Of a stretch of 64,000 bases of DNA, positions 57,504-64,000 are shown piece by piece. Made by a program: the position numbers and the translations under genes. This DNA is from Telopea speciosissima (taxonomy: Eukaryota > Streptophyta > Magnoliopsida > Proteales > Proteaceae), in contig NC_057917.1 in assembly GCF_018873765.1 (NCBI RefSeq), forward strand, positions 52,135,464 to 52,199,463, written 5' to 3'. Positions within the stretch are counted from its first letter, which is position 1; each line of letters begins with the position of its first letter. Below the pieces are notes generated by a model. It searched no databases and had not been told where the DNA came from. It was given only the letters and a program-made list of their open reading frames with translations.

Positions 57504-58830
57504 TGATGATCTTATCAGACCAGATACGATTCTGATGATGATGCTCTTGTCGTCAATGATGGCTGATGATGGTCAATTAGTCATGGTGGGTGCGCTTTAT
57601 CTTTTGATCCCCTTTTTTCTTTTTCTTTTTTTCAGAATCTTTATCTTTTAATCCCTTTTTTTGTTTTTAAGAGAGCTGACGGCGGTTGGTTGCTGGGATT
57701 TTCTCCTCGTCCCCTCTCCCAGTTTTTCTTCTTCTCTCTTTCAATTGGTCGTGAGGTTTCACTTGTTTTAGTTATCTACGGCTCTGCAACAGTTTTTTGT
57801 TTTTTTTGATGAAAAAGATTAAACTACTTGATTAAACATTATGTCTACAAGAGCTCTGCAACAGTTTTAAATTTCAATAACCGTTGTTAAATTTGTTCAT
57901 TGTTGAATGCATCAAATGTATGTATGTACATGTCTCTCTAGAGACACATATACATACATATATACTTTGGCGACACGACACTAGTTTCACCTTTCACTTT
58001 TGGTTAAAAAGAGCTTATATTAGTATGTATATATAACGAACTTACAACCTATAATAAGTCATACCCGAAGCATCATTCTAAATATGAGTGGAGAGTGCTT
58101 AAGGAAGACGAGAAATACTAAAATCAACCTCTTCTACATGGTGTACAATACCTGCTAAGAAATATGCACAACCATTAATTTCTCTAACATGGTGATTAAA
58201 GCTACAACTGCAAAAACTATCACGTAAACAAAAACATGAGATGTCGAACTGACGAGCCACAACCCATTGATCTACTGACTTTCTTCTACATACTGGGCTG
58301 TTGACTTGATTAAATTTCAGCCATCCACGAAGAGTAGGCTGTCAATCGTGGCCATTGATCCTACAATTGATGTTAGCCACGTAAGATGACCACTATAAGG
58401 TAGGAGCATTGAATGCCAAGGTACATGTGGAGCCTAAAAGCCCACCCTACCAGGAGGTCCTGGGTTCAAGCCTCCTCCTATATTAGAAAATAAAATAAAA
58501 AAGGGAGAATTAACGTTGCTTGCCCCTGTGTCTGTACGTTCTAAGGGCAGCACACCATACGCACCCACGTAATGTTCTCTTTCCCTAAAAAAACTGAATT
58601 GCAAGGGTCATTTTCAGTTTTTTCTTGTTTTTTGGGTGGGGGGCTGTGGCCCTGTGGCTGTGGGGCGAGAATGGATCATCTCCATGAATGTGCAAGGTGA
58701 ATGTACATTTGAGAAACAACCACATTTCCTTTTTGTTTCAATAAATACTCCTGCTCCCCTTGTAAATGGTAAAAATAGGACAATGTGATTGCCTCACATG
58801 TAAGTAAAGAGGAACCGAAATCGCTGTAGA
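57504..58830. other. No gene; possible SINE fragment
   Basis: 3' flank of the RHA2-like gene. Near 58455-58475 GGTCCTGGGTTCAAGCCTCC resembles a tRNA B box, followed by an A-rich tract (58489-58505), so a degenerate tRNA-derived SINE is possible; no A box was convincing. Confidence 0.3.
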
Positions 58831-59083
58831 GGCAAGGTTTATAAACTCAAAACAAGATCCTGATTGGTCCCCCAAAATTACTAAATCGGAATATTCCAGG
58901 CTTCTAGCATTTTTCGTTCAGGATCTAGGAGAATTGGGATCAATCTTGCCCATTCCAATTTGGATTGACTTGAGCCGGATTGAGGAAAATTGGAATCCAC
59001 CTCAGTTAATTCTAATTTGGATCAACCCATTTGGATCGGGGAGAATTGGGATTGGCTGGATCAGATCCGATTCTGAAACCTTG
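58831..59083. mobile_element. hAT-like MITE (CAAGGTTT ends)
   Basis: Ends CAAGGTTTATAAACTC and, reversed, CCAAGGTTTCAGAATCGGAT, with interior words AATTGGGAT and ATTGGAAT repeated. Flanks GCTGTAGA and GCTGTGGG suggest a degraded 8-bp duplication. End word shared with 19325-19536 and element B. Confidence 0.6.
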
Positions 59084-59411
59084 GCTGTGGGGGACCTGCT
59101 GTAAAAAAAATCTACAATTCTACTGAATTCAACCAAATAAGCCTGTTGGTGGTGGTGGGTTTGAGAAGAGAAGGGGTTGGAGGAAGGGAAGAAAGGCAAA
59201 AGCAAATAAGAAAAAAGGATCCAACCGTGGATTTAAAAATTGGAAAGATTGGGTGAATTAGTCTTAATCGAAATGAGCCTGATCCTGATTCTTGCCAGTT
59301 CAGAGTGGGTAATCCATATAGGGTTTCTGCGGTTCAAACAGAATTTGGCTGATTCTGACCAATTTTTAGTCGATCTAAAATGAAATCAGACCGGAATCTA
59401 TTGGAGCCATT

Positions 59412-60744
59412 TAGGGTATGTATGGCAATCATTCTGTTTCAAAAAATTGATTCTGAGTCAGAATCGATTTTTTTTATATTTGGATTTTTGGAGTATTTCT
59501 GTATCAACAAATGTTGTATGGTGAAAAATTGATTCTTCTACTACAAATACACAGAAACATGTATGGTTCATAAACCCTAAATCACATAGCTTTCCCAAAG
59601 CCCCTGTGTGGTAATCCATCGTTAATGTCTCGGCTGTTCTTTTCTCTTCATCGTAACAGCTCCGAACCCCTGTCATTGTTCCACACTGTTTTTAGTCACT
59701 ACTCACTAACACCATTCAAATATAGAAGGATTACCCAATAACCCAATTCCAATTATCTAAACTCCGCAAGTTTGAAGTTTCCCAAGTTTCAATTCAGGTT
59801 CGTTCGTTCCCGAAAATCACGAGAATAAACTATGCGTTAACCCCAAAATTTCTGAAACTATTACGACCAGATCCAAGCAAGAAGCTTGGGATCGGAATCA
59901 GATGGAAAGAAGGGTTAACCAAAAAAAAAAAAACAGAGCAGTGAGAGTGGTACCAATGGGATAACACCCAACCCTCCTTCAAAATCGAAAGAGTTTCCAG
60001 CAAAACCCAAATTAAAAATAAATGGATTTCAATGCAGAGGAAGCAGAGAACGGAAAACCAACAAAACAGAGAACCCCAATGCAATTTGTCAAAGTTCAAA
60101 GCTTTATGGGATAGAAAATGTGTGCCCAAGATTAGAACTTGAAGAAAACAACGATTATCAAAAGATAGTTCTTCTTGAGCAGAAGTTGAGAAAGTGAAAG
60201 TTCATTCAACACATGATCACTTGAACAAAATATAGAGAAAATCAAACGAAACGAAAAGAACAGAACCCAGATCCCATAGGGAAATACACCTCAGGGATCG
60301 ATTCATACTTGTTGCCGTATATCGATGGGATGGAAGACGAAGAGGAGGAAGATGGAATCAGTATGAAGATGAGGGTTGCGATGGCGATGGCGATGCCAAT
60401 GAGAACGAAGACGAGTCTCTGCTCCCGAAGCCGAGGTTCCTTGTGAGATTTTAGGGTGTGGTTTTAAGTTTTGTTATGTTTTGATGGTAAATGCCATCAC
60501 TGTCCTTGATTCACTTAAGTCCAAGTTTTTTCACCAAAAAATTGGTAGAATCAATTCTAAAATGTGAGAAACAACATTTTGGTGTTTCACAAAAGCTTGC
60601 CAGAATCAATTATATCAACCGGCTGTTTCAAAAAATCACAGAAACGGACCGGACAACCCATACATAATTTGTTACAATTCTATCCCCAAGAATTAGAAAA
60701 AACACTAGAATCCATTTTTTGGAAGATTACCATACATACTCTTA
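59412..60744. mobile_element. TIR element carrying a UXS gene fragment
   Basis: Ends TAGGGTATGTATGGCAATC and, reversed, TAAGAGTATGTATGGTAATC are terminal inverted repeats; the similarity extends ~40 bp, with AAAAAATTGATTC against AAAAAATGGATTC. Flanks GAGCCATT and GATTCCTT match at five of eight bases. The interior carries, on the minus strand, the start of a UDP-glucuronate decarboxylase exon and adjoining intron. A Pack-type element, hAT-like by its ends; superfamily is inference. Confidence 0.75.
60290..60455 (-). pseudogene. Captured UXS (UDP-glucuronate decarboxylase) exon fragment
   Basis: The minus strand reads KSHKEPRLREQRLVFVLIGI then AIATLIFILIPSSS and YGNKYESIPE, ending GAG at 60290 with GT following (GTGTATTTC). 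LREQRL-FVL-GIAIATL is the signature transmembrane segment of Golgi UXS2/UXS4-type enzymes, which make UDP-xylose. There is no ATG: a TAA lies in frame upstream. The catalytic SDR domain is absent, and the sequence beyond the donor looks like intron, so the piece was captured from genomic DNA and not from mRNA. Confidence 0.7.
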
Positions 60745-60770
60745 GATTCCTTGTTTTAAAACATTGGGTC

Positions 60771-61588
60771 TGTTGCGTCAAAAAATCGTCGAGCGGTCTT
60801 GCGAGTGCCGTCACCTGCAAGTGGACCAAGGGGTCAACAGAGAGAACCGGTGTGGTTCTGGCCTAGGACTCTCCGATGCCAAAGTTAGATCTCCTGAACA
60901 AACAGATGAATAGTGATTATTCAATATGAGTTTAGTTGTCCCGCAATGGGGTTGTGTACCTTGCCTTTTATAGTAGTGTATGGCGGTGTGGAGAGTCCTA
61001 GTTTGATGGCGAGTGTGCCGTTGAGTGGATAGAGGCCCTGGGTAACGGGGCTCTATCCTGATTGGCCATCTACCCGCGGGAGGAAGTATCCTGGTGGTAT
61101 CAAGATCCTTGGCGGATAGATACCCGTGTGTGGTGATAACGTCATTGGTGCTTGAATCCGTCTGGGTGACGTGACTTCTAAGTGGTGGCCTAGAGTCCTA
61201 GTGGTGACATAAGTCTGTAGTGACACGATTGGGTCATAGACGAGTGACTCCGGTGTCCGTGAACATCACGTCTGGGTCCACGAGGCCGCGCCTGGGTGCA
61301 GGCCGCACCTGAGTGAGAGGCCACGCTTGGGTGCACGCCGCGCCTGGGTGAGAGGCCGCGCCTGGGTGCAGGCCGTGCCTGGGTGTAGGCCGCGCCTGGG
61401 TGAGGCCACGCCTGGGTGCAGGCCGCGCCTGGGTGAGGCCACGCCTGGGTGCCGCGCCTGGGTGAGGCAGCGCCTGGGTGCTGGCCGCGCCCAGGTGGGA
61501 CCCCCGGTTGGTTCTCCTTGGTTCTGGAGCGGGTCGCTCTGTGACACGTGGCAATCGCTGATTGGTACGATGAATCTTGGATGTATCA
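60771..61588. mobile_element. Solo LTR, family S, copy 2
   Basis: An 818-bp sequence starting TGTTGCGTCAAAAAATCGTC and ending GGATGTATCA, flanked by a perfect 5-bp target duplication GGGTC (60766-60770 and 61589-61593). Shares GAACCGGTGTGGTTCTGGCC and AGGACTCTCCGATGC-type words with 25800-26666. Inserted 26 bp to the right of the UXS-carrying element. Its interior carries a GC-rich minisatellite. Confidence 0.85.
61270..61490. repeat. GC-rich minisatellite in solo LTR copy 2
   Basis: About a dozen copies of GCCTGGGTG followed by CAGGCCGC or AGGC(C), with units of 15-18 bp (GCGCCTGGGTGCAGGCC and variants). Long Arg/Pro/Gly frames across it on both strands are repeat artefacts. Confidence 0.9.
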
Positions 61589-61593
61589 GGGTC

Positions 61594-62054
61594 CAATCTC
61601 AACATTGCTTTTACCAAAAAAAAAAACCTCAACATTGCAGTGTCTAAGATATTGTTAATGATTTTTTATTTTGGGCAAGGGTTTTCTAACACCCATATAC
61701 TAATTCGGGCAAAGTAGGTTTTCCCAACCCGAATCTTCAAGGGGGGATTTTACGCCCCGTATGAAGGTGGTGTGGGATTGTTGGAAAGATGGGACGGATG
61801 AGGTTTTGTTGGGTGGAAATGTTGAGGTAAAATTACTTTTCTCATGCACAGTAACTAAAGTTCCACCAGATGGGACTTTGGATGGCAAAAGAGTTGGAAT
61901 TTGAAGTGACACATCAGCAAACAAAGCAATTAATGCTGTCCCCTATGCTTTTGTAAGTTCACCATTCCAAATTAATCAAACAACGTTTGGGTGGGATTTT
62001 AAAGTGTCACATCAATATTTTTCCACCCTAAATCTCCCACCCTACCTAAGTCCC
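61594..62054. other. No gene recognised
   Basis: Unassigned sequence. Words such as GTGTGGGATT, GGTGGGATTTT and TGACACATCAG are MITE-like, but I could not pair ends. Confidence 0.35.
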
Positions 62055-62063
62055 CTCTAAACA

Positions 62064-62254
62064 AGGATTCAGATCTTCTACGGCCCAGTTGCCCGTAGCA
62101 ACCTGTGCGACGTGACAGGGCCGCACACGTAATGACCGCCTTACCCCCACTCGGGCAAGGCGCTGGGCAGGGGGTAAGGCGATCATTGCACGCATGGCCC
62201 AGTCTGCACCGCATAGGCTGCTACGGGCAGTTGGGCCATAGACGATCTGCATTG
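62064..62254. mobile_element. Foldback MITE with 9-10 bp target duplication
   Basis: Left ATTCAGATCTTCTACGGCCC then GTTGCCCGTAGCA pairs with TGCTACGGGCAGTTGGGCC then GACGATCTGCATTG on the right. CTCTAAACA (62055-62063 and 62255-62263; a following A also matches) flanks it, a 9-10 bp duplication typical of Mutator-like elements. Confidence 0.85.
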
Positions 62255-62448
62255 CTCTAAACAAACGGGATAAGAGTGTGAGTGGGATTGTTATGGGGCT
62301 TTGGGTGTGAATGTGCAAAATATACTTCGTGTGTGGAAGATTTTCCCTTTCTTTTATTTATTTTTTTCTTTCCCCTTGGTCAAGGGATTTGTGTTCAGAT
62401 AATGTGCAGTGGATATCGGGGAGTAGTCTAAGGGGCATATAATAGACC

Positions 62449-62590
62449 AGGATCCTCTACAATACCGACGGGGCGGCAGTGCGCATCCGATGGCATAGCA
62501 GAGGCCAGGTGGCACACATGGCACATATGGCCTCTGCTGTTCCGTCGGATGTGCACTGCCGCCTCACCGGTATTGCAGAGGATTTTAATC
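62449..62590. mobile_element. Foldback MITE, near-perfect hairpin
   Basis: GGATCCTCTACAATACCGAC then GGCGGCAGTGCGCATCCGA pairs with TCGGATGTGCACTGCCGCC then GGTATTGCAGAGGAT; inner GCAGAGGCCA and TGGCCTCTGC also pair. About 140 bp. The high arm identity suggests a young copy. Confidence 0.85.
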
Positions 62591-63312
62591 ACTAATTCAC
62601 TTTTTCTCCCAACCATCCAAGGGGCACTGGATGCAATGATGCGATGGAGAGGATCCAGTTCCACATTTATGACCTTAAAATGGGTGTCCTCTTCATAACG
62701 AAAATTTTTTCTGTTCTTTTAAGGGGAAAATGATGTTACTTGCCTTGGTCGCATGGCTCCTATACCTTGACACTGGAGCATGTAAAATTACTATTTCACC
62801 CTTTGAATTAAAAAACTCTTATATCTTGATGCCCTTGTGCATGTTTTTATTGGCCTCGATATTGGTGGAGGCATTATACGATCAAACAGCCATATCTTGC
62901 TGCTTCATTTTTAAAAAATTTTTAACTTATTCATTTGTGGTGGCGATCTTTTGCCTTTGTTTTTTGTATAAACTTTACCATTTTGAAAATGGTTAGTGGG
63001 GAACTGGGAACATCACTCCATCGTTGTCTGCTTCAGCTTTCAAATCAAGTCCTCAAAAGTTAAAACAAAGGCTCGATGGGATATACTTTTGGTGCTTTTG
63101 CAGGGATTGGGTTGCTTCGGCTAATACGAGGAAGGAAATGATTCCATTTTTAGAGAGTAGTTCTTGATCATCTATTGGAATACGAATATTCTGATGCTTA
63201 AAATGAATCCTTTTTAGTCAGCAACCGACACAGTTCCAATAATTTTTTTTTCCCCCACTTCCTACATGATTTTACCCTTATAACCATTGTTGGTCATATA
63301 ATTTTTTGGGCT
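62591..63312. other. No gene recognised
   Basis: An 88-codon ATG frame at 62730-62996 is hydrophobic (MMLLALVAWLLYLDTG), but AT-rich without any recognised family, and is not supported as a gene. Confidence 0.4.
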
Positions 63313-63440
63313 GATGTTTTCCGTGTCACGATGCAACCTATGTCCAGACACATCGGCCTGCCATTCAGGGAGCGGGGTAAATATTTTGCCCAACTCCATG
63401 TGTGTGGGCACAGTCTGTGTCTCTGGCACGGAGAACATTT
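63313..63440. mobile_element. Short inverted-repeat element (GATGTTTTCCGTG ends)
   Basis: GATGTTTTCCGTGTCA on the left pairs with TGGCACGGAGAACATTT on the right; inner ACACATCGGCC and CCATGTGTGTGG pair partly. Related ends at 53357-53431. Confidence 0.55.
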
Positions 63441-64000
63441 GGCCTAATTTTTTTTGTTTTTATTGTAAAATAATTTATCTATCACACAACACTCTAAATG
63501 AATGGAACCCTCTATTTCATTGACCATATCTTTTTACTATATCATTATCTAATTTTTTTTTGTCAATATTTGAACCTAGGTACTTAAAATGTTTACTTTG
63601 CAATATCTTACTATCAACAATTTTCATGACCTCACTTTCACTTGTAATTACTCTTCCAAGGTCTAAAATACCCTTGGCATTGTTTTGGGAATCTCATTTA
63701 ACTACTAAAAGTGGTGGATGAATCTCTGCATCGTGAGTGAAGGAAAACTTGATCTATTGTGAAAAACAATTTGGATTTCTTAGTTGAATGTTGAATAGAT
63801 AAAAAAAAAACAACAATTACGATCTCTCACAAATTTTTAATTATTTTCTCCCCACATTTTCTTTCACCATCCTCTCTTCCCCTATTATACGACCGCCTAT
63901 CTCATTGCTTGATTCTCCCAAGCGGTCGCTTGGAGATCCCTCCCTCCCCATCAAGAAACAATAAGAATAGGTGGAAAAGGTATTGGGATGGAAGCAGCCA
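63441..64000. other. No gene recognised at right edge
   Basis: AT-rich, homopolymer-rich sequence. GTGAGTGAAGGAAAACTTGA near 63737 resembles the end of the element at 53448-54592, so another member may start here, but no partner is visible. Confidence 0.3.

Noticed and set aside
61234..61647. Long Arg/Pro/Gly frames on both strands
   Set aside because: All come from the GC-rich minisatellite of the solo LTR.
62730..62996. 88-codon hydrophobic ATG frame
   Set aside because: AT-rich sequence gives hydrophobic codons by chance; no homologue recognised and no gene context.
1..64000. CRISPR arrays, operons, riboswitches, rRNA or tRNA genes
   Set aside because: Sequence is plant nuclear DNA; the tandem repeats seen are minisatellites or TRIM LTRs. 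The tRNA-like words are primer binding sites or a weak SINE B box; no complete tRNA was found.

Overview
This is nuclear DNA of a flowering plant. The evidence is a six-exon plastid-type fructose-bisphosphate aldolase gene with GT-AG introns, an RHA2-type RING-H2 gene, plant Ty1/copia and Ty3/gypsy retrotransposons primed by initiator tRNA-Met, hAT-type MITEs with 8-bp target duplications, and RTE-type LINE tails. The species cannot be fixed from the sequence alone. Most of the window is transposon-derived, and many insertions are nested in other insertions.

Layout. 1-794: 3' part of a CCT4 chaperonin gene with two frameshifts (pseudogene). 2.6-5.3 kb: MITE remnant and a 2-kb hAT-like element (TCTCGG family). 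6.9-9.7 kb: Ty3/gypsy integrase remnant and a LINE ORF1-like remnant, both minus strand. 10.3-11.4 kb: inverted-repeat element carrying a PPR gene fragment. 12.7-14.3 kb: 5'-truncated LINE. 14.9-15.1 kb: an orphan exon. 15.5-20.0 kb: intact plastid aldolase gene (minus), with two MITEs in intron 1 and LINE tails in intron 4. 20.6-24.8 kb: 3' half of a chromovirus (integrase, chromodomain, one 2.6-kb LTR). 25.8-26.7 kb: solo LTR. 27.1-28.4 kb: two MITEs. 28.8-29.1 kb: first exon of a 2-oxoglutarate/Fe(II) oxygenase. 29.5-37.8 kb: composite copia block holding two hAT-like elements, which hold a TRIM and a gypsy derivative. 39.1-40.6 kb: copia gag with 5' LTR. 41.1-41.9 kb: back-to-back RTE ends. 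42.0-51.7 kb: copia element Z (minus) interrupted by copia element Y and a hAT element. 52.2-52.3 kb: remnant of the last oxygenase exon. 53.4-54.6 kb: inverted-repeat element. 57.0-57.5 kb: RHA2-like gene with one frameshift. 59.4-60.7 kb: TIR element carrying a UXS gene fragment. 60.8-61.6 kb: second solo LTR of the 25.8-kb family. 62-64 kb: foldback MITEs and unremarkable sequence.

Gene content. Only the aldolase looks fully intact; the RHA2-like gene needs one base corrected. CCT4 and the oxygenase survive as broken ends, as expected for a gene segment losing duplicate copies while transposons accumulate. The apparent novelty is in transposon architecture: a TCTCGG hAT-like family caught at several nesting levels, a TRIM whose second internal domain has shrunk to 3 bp, two inverted-repeat elements carrying host gene fragments, and a set of short foldback MITEs with related ends.

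All family assignments come from reading translated motifs and repeat ends by eye. No database search was run.
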